Shown here: positions 34,410 to 43,754 of the stretch, in pieces
Layout of the letters: the number at the start of each line of letters is the position of its first letter
How positions within the stretch are numbered: the stretch's first letter is position 1
Assembly: GCA_017480785.1 (NCBI GenBank)
Contig: JAFURZ010000002.1
Coordinates: 62,001-126,000 of the forward strand
DNA from: Bacteroidales bacterium
Lineage (GTDB): Bacteria > Bacteroidota > Bacteroidia > Bacteroidales > P3
Direction: 5' to 3'
Length of the DNA stretch: 64,000 nt
Notes under the pieces: model-generated
Database searches by the model: none
What the model was told of the DNA's origin: nothing
Seen by the model: the letters and a program-made list of their open reading frames with translations, nothing else
Translations under genes and position numbers: made by a program

Positions 34410-35394
34410 TCTGACGTTTGCACATCCATGGTACCTGCTGGGTTTGGTGGTGGTGCCGCTGATGGTGGTGTGGTGGTTGATACGCTACCGCAAGCAGGAG
34501 GCGGCGGTGCAGCATTCCGACATAGCCGTCTTTGACGGGATAGGCAAGAGCCTGCGGGTGAGACTGCGCTGGCTGTCCTATGCACTGCGCTGTATGGCGG
34601 TGGGGGCGATGGTTGTGGCGTTGGCACGGCCTCAGAGCCAGCTGAGCCGTCAGGAGATGACGGTAGAGGGTATCGACATTGTGATGGCGATGGATATATC
34701 GGGTTCGATGCTGGCTGAGGACTTCCGCCCCAACCGGTTGGAGGCCGCCAAGAAGGTGGCGTCCGACTTCATCGAGGGTCGCAAGAACGACCGCATGGGG
34801 TTGGTGGTGTTTGCCGGACAGGCGTTCACGCAGGTGCCGCTGACGGTGGACCACCACGTGCTGCAGCAACAGCTGGGCAGCGTGAAGAGTGGTGTGGTGC
34901 GCGACGGTACGGCGTTGGGCGACGGGCTGGCGACGGCCATCAACCGCATCAAGGACAGCGAGGCCAAGAGCAAGGTAATCATTCTGTTGACCGACGGCGT
35001 GAACAACCAAGGCTCGGTGGACCCACTCTCGGCTGCCGAGATAGCGAAGATGTACGACATCAGGCTGTACACCATCGGCGTGGGCTCGTTGGGCAAGGCA
35101 CCGTACCCGTTCCGCGACCAGTTGGGACGGGTGCACTATCAGAATATCGATGTGGAGATTGACGAGCCCCTGATGCGTCAGATGGCCGAGATGACGGACG
35201 ATGGACGCTACTTCCGTGCCACCAATAAAAAGGCCTTGCAGGAAATCTTCAGCCAGATTGACGAGATGGAGAAAAGCAAAATAGACGTGACCCAGTATGC
35301 CCAGACGAAGGACGAGCAGGCTCCCTTGCTGTGGTTGGCCTTGCTGGCGCTGGCCGTCGAGCTGCTTATCAGATGGGTGTGGTTTAAAATGTAA
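34402..35394 (+). CDS. batA: BatA, VWA domain membrane protein
   Basis: 330 residues with two N-terminal membrane helices (about 10-26, 55-75), a VWA domain with an intact MIDAS motif AMDISGSMLAEDF and a C-terminal membrane helix. Characteristic of BatA in Bacteroides aerotolerance operons. The VWA domain is expected to face the periplasm. The 8-base overlap with the preceding gene and the 6-base gap to batB indicate one operon. Confidence 0.92.
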   Translation: MGNLTFAHPWYLLGLVVVPLMVVWWLIRYRKQEAAVQHSDIAVFDGIGKSLRVRLRWLSYALRCMAVGAMVVALARPQSQLSRQEMTVEGIDIVMAMDISGSMLAEDFRPNRLEAAKKVASDFIEGRKNDRMGLVVFAGQAFTQVPLTVDHHVLQQQLGSVKSGVVRDGTALGDGLATAINRIKDSEAKSKVIILLTDGVNNQGSVDPLSAAEIAKMYDIRLYTIGVGSLGKAPYPFRDQLGRVHYQNIDVEIDEPLMRQMAEMTDDGRYFRATNKKALQEIFSQIDEMEKSKIDVTQYAQTKDEQAPLLWLALLALAVELLIRWVWFKM

Positions 35395-35400
35395 AGAGGA

Positions 35401-36450
35401 ATGATTCATTTTGAACATATAGAATACTTGTGGTTGCTGGTGGTCGTGGGACTGCTGGGACTGGCGTGGGGCTATGGCGAGTGGCGCAAGCGCCGCCGGC
35501 TGGAGCAATGGGCCGACCGTGGGATGTTCGGACGCCTGATACCCGACCGTTCCGGCTGGCGTCCCGCCGTCAAGATGACACTCACACTGCTGGGCGTGAG
35601 CCTGCTGGTGGTGGCGTTGGCCAATCCGTTGTTCGGTACCCGGATAGAGAAAGGCAAGCGGGCCGGCAGCGATGTGGCTATCTGCCTCGACTTGAGCAAC
35701 AGCATGCTTGCCGAAGATATACAGCCCAACCGTCTGGAGCGTAGCAAGCGGGTGGTGAGTAACCTGCTCGCCTCCTTTGCCGGTGACCGCGTCAGCCTGG
35801 TAGCCTTTGCAGGCACCAGTTTCATCCAGATGCCGCTCACGGCAGACTATGGGGCCACCAAACTCTTCCTCGACGAGATGGACTGCTCGATGATTAGCGA
35901 GCAGGGAACAGCCATAGGCGATGCCATAGAGAAGGCCATGCTGACCCTCGGCTACGGCGATGAGGAACGGGAATGGGTGAAGAACAAGAACAGGGCCATC
36001 ATCGTCATCAGTGACGGAGAAAACCATGAGGACGATGCCATCGGCGCCGCCCGTACGGCCGCCAAGGAAGGAGTCCGGGTGTGCACCATCGGCATGGGAC
36101 TGCCCGAGGGCTCTCCGATACCCGAGGTCGACAACCGCGGACGGAAGAACAATTACAAGCGCGACCGTGAGGGCAACGTCATTATGACCCACCTCAACGA
36201 ACAGATGCTGCGTGACGTGGCGTCGGCGGGCAACGGAGTCTATGTGCGGGCCGGCAACGTCAACAGCGGGTTGGGCGACATCACCAGCCTCATACAGGGG
36301 CTGGATAAGGAGGAATATGGCGAGGCTCAGTTTGCAGCCTATGAGAGCCGCTACATGTATCCGCTGCTGGCGGGACTGGTGCTGCTCTTGGTCGAACTGC
36401 TGTTGTTTGAGCGTCGCAACCGTAAATTTGACATCGACAATCTAATATGA
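35401..36450 (+). CDS. batB: BatB, VWA domain membrane protein
   Basis: 349 residues with the same architecture as BatA; MIDAS motif CLDLSNSMLAEDI. The helices at the N-terminus and the final LLLVELLLFERRNRKF anchor frame the VWA domain. Overlaps batC by 4 bases. Confidence 0.92.
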   Translation: MIHFEHIEYLWLLVVVGLLGLAWGYGEWRKRRRLEQWADRGMFGRLIPDRSGWRPAVKMTLTLLGVSLLVVALANPLFGTRIEKGKRAGSDVAICLDLSNSMLAEDIQPNRLERSKRVVSNLLASFAGDRVSLVAFAGTSFIQMPLTADYGATKLFLDEMDCSMISEQGTAIGDAIEKAMLTLGYGDEEREWVKNKNRAIIVISDGENHEDDAIGAARTAAKEGVRVCTIGMGLPEGSPIPEVDNRGRKNNYKRDREGNVIMTHLNEQMLRDVASAGNGVYVRAGNVNSGLGDITSLIQGLDKEEYGEAQFAAYESRYMYPLLAGLVLLLVELLLFERRNRKFDIDNLI

Positions 36451-37184
36451 AACGAATACTGACCATCATCATCCTGTGTGCTGTTGGATTTTCTGCGTCG
36501 GCGCAGGCCAGCCGCCATCGGCTCAGAGAAGGGAACCGCGACTACAACAAGCAGCGCTACGAGCAGGCCGAGGTGAACTACCGCAAGGCGTTGGAACGTG
36601 ACAGTACCGACTTCCGGGGACAGTACAATCTTGCCGGCGACCTCTACAGGCAGGAGAAATACAGCGAGGCTGCGAGCCACTACCAGCAGGCCCTTGCGGC
36701 GCAAGGACTCAGTGACAAGCAGCGGGCTCGCACCCTGCACAACCAGGGCAACAGCATGCTCAAGAACGCCATGCAGTCGGAACAGATGGAAGGCTTGCAG
36801 CAGGCGGTCAACTGCTATCAGGAGGCCCTCAAGCTGGACCCCAAGAACGACGACACACGCTACAACCTCGCCTATGCCCGCCGCCTGTTGCAGCAGCAAC
36901 AACAGCAACAGCAGGGTGGGGGACAGGACCAGCAACAGAAGGACCAACAACAGAAGGATCAGCAACAACAGAACCAGCAGCAACAGAACCAGCAACAACA
37001 GCAGAACCAGCCTCAGCAGCAAGAGGACCAACAGCAACAACAGCGCCAGCCTCAGCAATCCCAGCGCAAACAGGATGCCGATCGGATGCTGGATGCTGTG
37101 AGAAATAACGAAAGACAGGCACTGCGAGATAAGGAACGATCCGACAAGCCTGTCAGGATAAGGAAAACCGATAAAGACTGGTAA
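36447..37184 (+). CDS. batC: BatC, TPR protein with a glutamine-rich tail
   Basis: 245 residues: signal peptide (1-20), three to four TPR units (about 25-145, e.g. GNRDYNKQRYEQAEVNYRKAL), then a glutamine-rich stretch of about 65 residues (roughly 150-215) encoded by CAG/CAA repeats at about 36890-37070. TPR proteins of the Bat operon probably scaffold the VWA complex. The long Q tract is longer than expected and should vary between strains by replication slippage. Confidence 0.88.
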   Translation: MKRILTIIILCAVGFSASAQASRHRLREGNRDYNKQRYEQAEVNYRKALERDSTDFRGQYNLAGDLYRQEKYSEAASHYQQALAAQGLSDKQRARTLHNQGNSMLKNAMQSEQMEGLQQAVNCYQEALKLDPKNDDTRYNLAYARRLLQQQQQQQQGGGQDQQQKDQQQKDQQQQNQQQQNQQQQQNQPQQQEDQQQQQRQPQQSQRKQDADRMLDAVRNNERQALRDKERSDKPVRIRKTDKDW

Positions 37185-37196
37185 CAATAACACGCA

Positions 37197-39017
37197 ATGA
37201 AACGAATACTCAGCATAATTACCTGCCTGCTATGTCTGACCGCTGCCGTCGGCCAGCAGATGACCGTCCAGGCTCCTCAGTCGGTCTTTGCAGGCGACAA
37301 TTTCACCGTCCGCTTTGTGGTCGACGCACGGGCCAGCGACTTCAAGGGGCCTTCCTTCAAAGGCTTCAGCCTGCGGTCGGGACCCAACACCTCCAGCTCC
37401 TCGAGCTACAGCTTTACCAACGGCCAGATGACCTCGTCGGTTCAGACCGTCTATTCCTATACCCTCACGGCCGATGTGGTGGGTAGCTTCACCGTCGATG
37501 CCGCCACCTGTACCGCCGACGGCAAGAAGATTAGCAGCAAGAGCTTTGTCATCAAGGTGGAGAAGTCCGACCCTGCTCGCCAGCAACAACGCCAGCAGCA
37601 ACAGCAGCGCCAGCAGCAGGCCTACGACCCGTGGGCCCAGCAGGCGCAACCCGCGCAGGAAATCGACGAGAACAGCCTGTTTGCCCGTGCTTCGGTCAAC
37701 AAGAGCAATCCCTACCAGGGTGAGCAGGTGATTGTCACTTACAAGATATACACTCAGGTGCCCATCAGCCAGTTCGCCATCGACAAGCTCCCCGGCAACC
37801 GGGGTTTCTGGGCCGAAGACCTCAGCGAGGGAGGCAAGATAAAACAATATGAGGAGACCGTGGACGGGCGCCGCTACCAGGTGGCCGAGATACGCCGCGG
37901 AGCCCTCTTCGCCCAGGAAAGCGGCCGGCTTTCCATCGAGCCGCTACAGCTCAATGTCTTGGCCATGGTGCAACGCCAGCGTCGCCGCACCGGAACCATC
38001 TTCGACCTCTTCGACGACCCCTTCTTCAGCGCCCGCGAAGCCGTCGAACGCCCCCTGAGTACCAACCGCATCGCCGTCAACGTGCGTCCGCTCCCTGAGG
38101 CTCCACAAGGATTCAGCGGCGGGGTGGGGCGGTTCGACCTTCAGGGAGGACTCTCGCTCCACCAGGTCAAGGCCAACGAGGCCGTCAGCTACCGCATCAC
38201 GGTCTCCGGCTCGGGCAACCTGATGCTCGTTAACGCCCCTTCCCCCGAATTTCCCAACGTCTTCGAGGTCTATGACCCTCAGATTGACGATAATATCAAG
38301 AAAGGGGACAATGGCGTCAGCGGCAGCCGCACCTTTGAGTGGGTACTCATTCCCCGCACCCAGGGCCGCTACACCATCCCCGCCTGCAAGTTTGTCTTCT
38401 TCGACCCCGCCAGCGGTCAGTATGTCACCAAGACCATCGAGAAGCAGGAGATAGAGGTCGCCAAGGGTGACGCCCGCAATGTGGCCCACACTGGTAGTAA
38501 GGACGACGTGCGCCTCCTCAATAGCGACATCAACTACATCCATCCCACCGGCCGCCTCCAGCTCCTCCGCCACGAGGACCACGCCGGCGTCGCCTTCTGG
38601 TTGGCCGCCGCCCTCATCGTGCTGCTGACTGTCGGCATCCTAGTCTTCGGCCACCGTCGCCGTGAAGCCGAGCAGGATGTGGCCGGCATGCGAATGAAGC
38701 GGGCTGTCCGGCTGGCTCGCAAGCGCCTGAAGCAGGCCGAAGCCCATCTCAAGCACGGCGACAGCAACCGCTTCTACGAAGAAATATACCGCGCCATCTG
38801 GGGATGCCTCGCCGACAAGTACAGCATCGAACTCGCCAAGCTCAGCCGCGACACCGTCAGCCAGTGCCTCGCCGAGAAGCAGGTACCCGCCGACCGGCAG
38901 GAGAACATAATGAAGGTCCTTCAGGATGTCGACCTGGCCCGCTTTGCGCCGGGTGATGCCCACGCCCAGATGCAGATGGTCTATGACGAGGCCTTGAACA
39001 TGATAGCCAGTCTTTAA
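37197..39017 (+). CDS. batD: BatD, membrane-anchored Bat protein
   Basis: 606 residues: signal peptide 1-19, several beta-sandwich domains (VQAPQSVFAGDNFTVRF start), a second Q-rich linker (about 125-145), one membrane helix near 468-488 (VAFWLAAALIVLLTVGILVFG) and a cytoplasmic helical domain. This is the standard BatD (oxygen tolerance) architecture. Confidence 0.92.
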   Translation: MKRILSIITCLLCLTAAVGQQMTVQAPQSVFAGDNFTVRFVVDARASDFKGPSFKGFSLRSGPNTSSSSSYSFTNGQMTSSVQTVYSYTLTADVVGSFTVDAATCTADGKKISSKSFVIKVEKSDPARQQQRQQQQQRQQQAYDPWAQQAQPAQEIDENSLFARASVNKSNPYQGEQVIVTYKIYTQVPISQFAIDKLPGNRGFWAEDLSEGGKIKQYEETVDGRRYQVAEIRRGALFAQESGRLSIEPLQLNVLAMVQRQRRRTGTIFDLFDDPFFSAREAVERPLSTNRIAVNVRPLPEAPQGFSGGVGRFDLQGGLSLHQVKANEAVSYRITVSGSGNLMLVNAPSPEFPNVFEVYDPQIDDNIKKGDNGVSGSRTFEWVLIPRTQGRYTIPACKFVFFDPASGQYVTKTIEKQEIEVAKGDARNVAHTGSKDDVRLLNSDINYIHPTGRLQLLRHEDHAGVAFWLAAALIVLLTVGILVFGHRRREAEQDVAGMRMKRAVRLARKRLKQAEAHLKHGDSNRFYEEIYRAIWGCLADKYSIELAKLSRDTVSQCLAEKQVPADRQENIMKVLQDVDLARFAPGDAHAQMQMVYDEALNMIASL

Positions 39018-39031
39018 GCAACACAAGAGTT

Positions 39032-39790
39032 ATGAAACACTTCATCACCATAGCGACAGCCTTCCTGCTTACCCTCGGCACTCAGGCCGCCCCATACACC
39101 CAGAACGCCGTGCAGCTGGCCGACAGCGCCTACCGCGCCGGTAACTACGAGGAGGCTGTCTCGGCCTATGAGGAGGTACTCTCCCAGGGGCTCGCCTCGG
39201 CCGACCTCTACTACAACCTCGGCAATGCCTATTACCGTACCGACCGGATGGGGCTTGCCATCCTCAATTACGAGCGTGCCCTCCGTCTGAAACCCTCTAT
39301 GGGCGATGCCCGCGAAAACCTTGCCCTTGCCGAAAGCAAGACGGCCGACCGCATCACCACCCTCCCGAAGCTCTTCGTCGTGCGCTGGGTAGACGTCCTC
39401 TGCATCCACATCACCCCCGCGGTATGGCGCGTCGTCTGGTTGGTCTTGCTGGCCCTGCTGGGCCTCTCCCTCGTCGCCATGCGCCTGGGCTCCAGCCGCA
39501 ACCTCCGCAAGGCAGGCCTGCTCTCCGCGGTGCTGAGCGTCGTCCTCTTGCTGCTGGCCACCCTTCTGCTCATCAGCTCCACCCGCCGCTTCAACGCCCA
39601 CCGTGAGGCCATCGTCCTCCCGCAGGCTGTCACTGTCAAGAGCTCGCCCGAGCAGCAGGGCACCGACAAGCTGGTGCTCCACGAGGGCACCAAGCTCACC
39701 ATCACCGACTCCCTCTCCGGATGGTACAAGATAACCATCGCCGACGGCACCTCCGGTTGGTGCCAGAAAGAAAATGTCGAAAGAATATAG
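39032..39790 (+). CDS. batE: BatE, TPR and SH3-like protein
   Basis: 252 residues: signal peptide (1-20), TPR pair (about 25-100), two membrane helices (about 125-185) and a C-terminal SH3-like domain ending SGWYKITIADGTSGWCQKE. Fits BatE and closes the canonical Bat set. Confidence 0.9.
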   Translation: MKHFITIATAFLLTLGTQAAPYTQNAVQLADSAYRAGNYEEAVSAYEEVLSQGLASADLYYNLGNAYYRTDRMGLAILNYERALRLKPSMGDARENLALAESKTADRITTLPKLFVVRWVDVLCIHITPAVWRVVWLVLLALLGLSLVAMRLGSSRNLRKAGLLSAVLSVVLLLLATLLLISSTRRFNAHREAIVLPQAVTVKSSPEQQGTDKLVLHEGTKLTITDSLSGWYKITIADGTSGWCQKENVERI

Positions 39791-39793
39791 TCT

Positions 39794-41110
39794 ATGCCGC
39801 CCATGAAGACCGTCCGAACAAACACCACACGAGCCGCCTGGACCCTGGCGGTCCTCGCCTTCCTCCTTCTGCCCCTCGACGGCAGAACGCAGGATACCCG
39901 GTATGACTACGACGAGTCGTGCGGATGCGACATCTTCTACGTCGACGGCATCGAGACCACCCGCGACGGCGACCGCTACGGCTTCCGCCGCGACGATGGC
40001 ACCGTCATTGCCCCCAACATCTACCTCTACGTGGGGCAGTTCTTCAACGGCTACTGCAAGGTCTACCTCGAAGAGGACCGTTGCGGCATCATCGACCGCG
40101 ACGGCCGCATTGTCGTCCCCTGCCTCTACGAATCCGTCGAATTCCCCTCCGAAGACCGTGTGCTCGTCTATCGCGATGGCCTCTTCGGCTATTGCGACCT
40201 CGACGGGGACCTGGTCATCCCCCTTCAATACATCCAGGCGGGCAGCTTCTCCGAAGGCTATGCCCCCGTGCTCGTCGCCCTCGACAGCCTCCACACCGCC
40301 TGCACCTTCATCGACAAGAAAGGAAAACAACTCTTCCCCCCGCGCTACCAGAACCTGCAACCCTTCACCTGTGGCCATGCCCTGGTCTGCACCGACGGCC
40401 GCTGGGGCCTTATCAACCACCGCGGCCGCGTCGTCCTCCCCATCGTCCACGAGAAGATGACCACCCTCTTTGCCGACTCGCTCTTCTTCGCCGGTACCGA
40501 AAGTGGCATGGCCCTCTACAACACCTCCATGAAACCCCTCACGCCGGCGGTCTACACCTGGAACAGCGGCGTCTCCGACGGCCGCATCGCCGTCCAGCGC
40601 AACGGCAAATACGGCTTCCTCGACACCAAGGGCCGCGAGGTGATACCCTGCCTCTACGACGAGGTCAGCATCTTCTCCTCCCAGCGGGCCAAGGTGCGAC
40701 TCGGCGACCGCTTCGGCATCGTCGACACCAACGGCCGCATCGTCCTCCCTATCGAATACGACGACCACTCCCCCAAGAGCTCCAAATACGTCTTCTACGA
40801 CGGACTGGCCTTGGTCGAGAAAGACGGCCGCTACGGCTATGTCGACCGCGAAGGGCGCACCGTCATACCCATCTGCTTCGAGGACGCCTACCAGTTCTCC
40901 GAGGGGCTGGCGGCCGTGCGCTACAACGGCCGTTGGGGCTACCTCGACACCCGTGGCGACGCCTTCGTCCCTTTCCTTTTCGACCTCGCATCGCCGTTCG
41001 AGTGGGGCAGGGCGGAAGTCTACTATAACGGCCAACCCCACAAGATGGACCGCGAAGGCCGGTGTGTAAGAAACTGTAAAGACATCAAATCATGGAGAAC
41101 CAACGAATAG
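39794..41110 (+). CDS. WG repeat protein
   Basis: 438 residues: signal peptide (cleavage near DGRTQ), then about nine WG repeats of 40-50 residues such as WGLINHRGRVVLPIVHE, YGFLDTKGREVIPCLYDE and FGIVDTNGRIVLPIEYDD. WG repeats form beta-propeller-like scaffolds of unknown ligand. The ATG at 39794 or 39803 may be used. It starts 3 bases after batE and overlaps the next gene by 19 bases, so it appears to be part of the Bat transcription unit. Confidence 0.88.
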   Translation: MPPMKTVRTNTTRAAWTLAVLAFLLLPLDGRTQDTRYDYDESCGCDIFYVDGIETTRDGDRYGFRRDDGTVIAPNIYLYVGQFFNGYCKVYLEEDRCGIIDRDGRIVVPCLYESVEFPSEDRVLVYRDGLFGYCDLDGDLVIPLQYIQAGSFSEGYAPVLVALDSLHTACTFIDKKGKQLFPPRYQNLQPFTCGHALVCTDGRWGLINHRGRVVLPIVHEKMTTLFADSLFFAGTESGMALYNTSMKPLTPAVYTWNSGVSDGRIAVQRNGKYGFLDTKGREVIPCLYDEVSIFSSQRAKVRLGDRFGIVDTNGRIVLPIEYDDHSPKSSKYVFYDGLALVEKDGRYGYVDREGRTVIPICFEDAYQFSEGLAAVRYNGRWGYLDTRGDAFVPFLFDLASPFEWGRAEVYYNGQPHKMDREGRCVRNCKDIKSWRTNE

Positions 41111-41529
41111 CATCCCATCCCGGCATCGTGACCGCCGTCGACAAAGGGCGCGTCTCGGTCCGCATCGAGGCCGTCAGTGCCTGTGCCTCCTGTGCCGCCC
41201 ATGCCCGTTGCGGCTTTGCCGAATCCAAAGAGAAGACAGTCGAGGTGCCCGCTGCCGACGCGCAGCGCTACGCCCCGGGCGACAGCGTCACCGTCCACAT
41301 CGACGAGAACCGCGGCCTCCTCGCCGTGTGGCTGGCCTACATCCTCCCCGCGCTCCTCATCCTGGCCGTCATCGCCCTCTTCTCCATCCTCCACTTCCCC
41401 GAGTGGGCCGTGGTGCTGGCCGCCTTCGCCGCCCTCGGGCTCTACATCCTCTTCCTCTACTTCCGCCGCCGCCATGTCGAAAGCCGCTTCACCCTCACCC
41501 TCACCCCAACGGTAAACGGTAAACAGTAA
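41092..41529 (+). CDS. RseC/MucC-like protein
   Basis: 145 residues with Cys31, Cys34 and Cys40 in CASCAAHARCGF, and two membrane helices (about 80-98, 104-122). RseC-family proteins in Bacteroidetes normally stand first in the rnf electron-transport operon, but no rnf gene follows here; ruvC does. Function in this setting is unclear. Confidence 0.85.
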   Translation: MENQRIASHPGIVTAVDKGRVSVRIEAVSACASCAAHARCGFAESKEKTVEVPAADAQRYAPGDSVTVHIDENRGLLAVWLAYILPALLILAVIALFSILHFPEWAVVLAAFAALGLYILFLYFRRRHVESRFTLTLTPTVNGKQ

Positions 41530-41553
41530 ACCAACCTTAAACCTTAAACCACC

Positions 41554-42156
41554 ATGCTCATTCTCGGCATCGACCCCGGTACCCGCATCCTCGGCTACAG
41601 CCTCCTCGACAACGAAGGGGGCCACTTCACCGTGGTGGCCATGGATGTGCTCTACCTGAGGAACATAGCCGACTTCAACCTTCGCATACGCCGCATCTTC
41701 GACTCCACCGTCCGCATCATCGACGCCTTCCACCCCGACCACCTGGCCATCGAAGCCCCCTTCTTCGGCAAGAACGTGCAGTCCATGCTCAAGCTCGGCC
41801 GTGCCCAAGGGGTGGCCATCGCCGCCGCCCTCAGCCGCGACCTCTCCTACACCGAGTACGAGCCCTCCGTCATCAAGCAAATCGTCACCGGCAACGGCAT
41901 CGCCTCCAAGGAGCAGGTGGCCTCCATGCTCTCCTCGATACTGAACCGCGACAACCGCAACGCGGATTTCGACATCCAGAACCCCAAATACCTCGACGCC
42001 ACCGACGCCCTCGCCGTAGCCTACACCTGTCACATGCAGCTCTCCAACCCCCTGGCCGACCTGCGCAGCCAGCTCATGCCGAAGGCCAAACGCCACGCGT
42101 CCGCCAAGAAGCAGTGGGCCGAATTCGTAAACCAAAACCCGGAACGCATACAATGA
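41554..42156 (+). CDS. ruvC: Holliday junction resolvase RuvC
   Basis: 200 residues. The catalytic acidic tetrad can be placed at Asp7 (LGIDPGTRILGYS), Glu67 (AIEAPFFGKN), Asp148 and Asp151 (LDATDALAVA). Cuts Holliday junctions in the RuvABC complex. The start at 41554 follows a stretch of TTAAACC stutter repeats. Confidence 0.96.
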   Translation: MLILGIDPGTRILGYSLLDNEGGHFTVVAMDVLYLRNIADFNLRIRRIFDSTVRIIDAFHPDHLAIEAPFFGKNVQSMLKLGRAQGVAIAAALSRDLSYTEYEPSVIKQIVTGNGIASKEQVASMLSSILNRDNRNADFDIQNPKYLDATDALAVAYTCHMQLSNPLADLRSQLMPKAKRHASAKKQWAEFVNQNPERIQ

Positions 42157-43394
42157 AACCACGCCTCACCCATCGTGCACCACTCTTGCTGACCATGCTC
42201 GCCGTGCTGTCGACCCTCGTCGCCTGCCAGCCGCGTGGACCCAAGACCTACGACCCCCGCCAGGTCGACTTCCAAGTCGAATACAACCCCCTCTTCGACG
42301 GGCAAATCTACCCCTCGCTCATCCTCGGCACCAACAACAACACTTTCGACTTCCAGCTGCCTGCCTTCCAGCTCCAGCTGGTGTCGCCCGCCGACAACGC
42401 GGTGCTCCGCATCGTCATTGACTCGTCGGCCCTCAACTATGTCACCATCATACAGGAGATACTTCCCCGCCGCGGCGAGACCTACTCCTTCCAGCCCTCG
42501 GTCAAGTGGAAGTACGACATCCTCCGCGCCCTGCGCACCCCCGGGGCCGTCGACCTCACCTTCACCTGCTACATCAACGACGAGCAGGTCGACATCAAGA
42601 ACCTCCACCTCGCCTTCCGCTCGGTCAACGAATGCCCCCTCTCGCTCGTCCACGACGGCCGCACCAGCGACTTCCGCTGGCTCTTCGCCGCCTATGTCAA
42701 CGAGGACCACCCCCAAATCGAGCAAATCCTCACCGACATCATCCAGCAAGGCACCGTCAGCCGCCTCTCCGGCTACCAGAGCGGCGGCGCCCAGGCCGTC
42801 CGCGACCAGGTCTTCGCCGTCTGGTACTATGCCCTCGACCACGGCATCACCTACTCCTCCATCACCTGCACCTCCAACCCCTCGCCACGCGCCAACGTGC
42901 AGCACATACGCTTCTTCGACGAGGTTCTCGCCACCCGTCAGGCCAACTGCGTCGACGCCTGCGTCTTCTTCGCCTCCATACTCCGCAAGATAGGCCTCAA
43001 ACCTGTCATCTTCGTCGAGCCCTGTCACGCCTACCTTGGCTACTACACCGACCGCAACCGCAAGCAGGTCGGGCTCCTCGAGACCACCATCACCTCGTGG
43101 GTCAACTTCCCCGACCTCGAGCGCAGCCTCGACCCCGACGGACGGCTGCCCGAGGCCAAGTGGAACAAGGTGAAGAAATACCTCGGCGAGAAGGAGATAG
43201 CACAGTACGAGCAGGGCACCCTCTCCTTCGACCAGCTCAAACTCGCCGTCGCGCGCAGCCTCTTCGACAAAGCCACCGAATACGACCGCGAGACCTACGA
43301 GGCCAACCGCACCCACTTCGCCGACTCGGCCTCCATCACCTACCAGCAGCTCGACATCGAACTCCTCCGCCGTCAGGTGCAACCCATCAACTAG
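42153..43394 (+). CDS. transglutaminase-like lipoprotein
   Basis: 413 residues from the ATG at 42153, which overlaps the ruvC stop (ATGA). A lipobox LVAC places Cys25 as the acylated residue. After a beta-rich domain comes a papain-like transglutaminase-type core, with the likely nucleophile cysteine in ANCVDACVFFASILRKIGL, the histidine in PCHAYLGYY, and a downstream acidic residue in GLLETT. The pattern fits bacterial transglutaminase-like enzymes on the cell surface; the substrate is unknown. Confidence 0.78.
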   Translation: MKPRLTHRAPLLLTMLAVLSTLVACQPRGPKTYDPRQVDFQVEYNPLFDGQIYPSLILGTNNNTFDFQLPAFQLQLVSPADNAVLRIVIDSSALNYVTIIQEILPRRGETYSFQPSVKWKYDILRALRTPGAVDLTFTCYINDEQVDIKNLHLAFRSVNECPLSLVHDGRTSDFRWLFAAYVNEDHPQIEQILTDIIQQGTVSRLSGYQSGGAQAVRDQVFAVWYYALDHGITYSSITCTSNPSPRANVQHIRFFDEVLATRQANCVDACVFFASILRKIGLKPVIFVEPCHAYLGYYTDRNRKQVGLLETTITSWVNFPDLERSLDPDGRLPEAKWNKVKKYLGEKEIAQYEQGTLSFDQLKLAVARSLFDKATEYDRETYEANRTHFADSASITYQQLDIELLRRQVQPIN

Positions 43395-43517
43395 CGCGGG
43401 CGGAAAAACGCGAAAGATTTGTAATACATTCAACGACAGCATGATAGTGCCGTCGGGACATCCCGTGTGTACGGTCGTTTTGCCAAGGGTTGGTTTCCAG
43501 CCTGTTATGGCCTTGTC

Positions 43518-43588
43518 TCTTACCACCATGGTAAGACTTGGTAAGGCGTTGGTAAGGCGTTGGTAAGGCGATGGTAAGTCGATGGTGG
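43518..43588 (+). repeat. 11-bp iterated element (type I) upstream of the BKACE gene
   Basis: 8-base arms TCTTACCA / TGGTAAGA around CCA (43518-43536), then GGTAAG words starting at 43530, 43540, 43551, 43562 and 43573, and GGTGG at 43584. Spacing is 10 then 11-11-11-11. Sequence just before the palindrome (CCTGTTATGGCCTTGTC) resembles that before the element at 10920. It fills part of the 360-base gene-free stretch 43395-43754. Confidence 0.85.
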
Positions 43589-43710
43589 GGAGAGGGCATC
43601 CGTGCGGGTGGGGGAGGGGTGGGGTCGCCCCTTCGGTGCCGGCAGGCCGGGTTGGGTGCCCCTGTCCGGGAATAAAGGTGAACTTTTTCTTCCATTTCCG
43701 TTTTTTTTCG

Positions 43711-43718
43711 TATCTTTG
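43711..43718 (+). promoter_or_regulatory. -7 box of the BKACE gene
   Basis: TATCTTTG, 37 bases before the ATG at 43755. The -33 box is weak. Confidence 0.55.
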
Positions 43719-43754
43719 CATTTTCTTTGCAACAATAAAAAAACAGATTATAAC

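Noticed and set aside
41508-41553. Regulatory operator from the TTAAACC and GTAAAC words before ruvC
   Set aside because: Similar stutter words (TTTAAGG, TTAATTCG, AATTTCT) occur at several gene junctions in this window, so they look like generic spacer repeats rather than a specific site.
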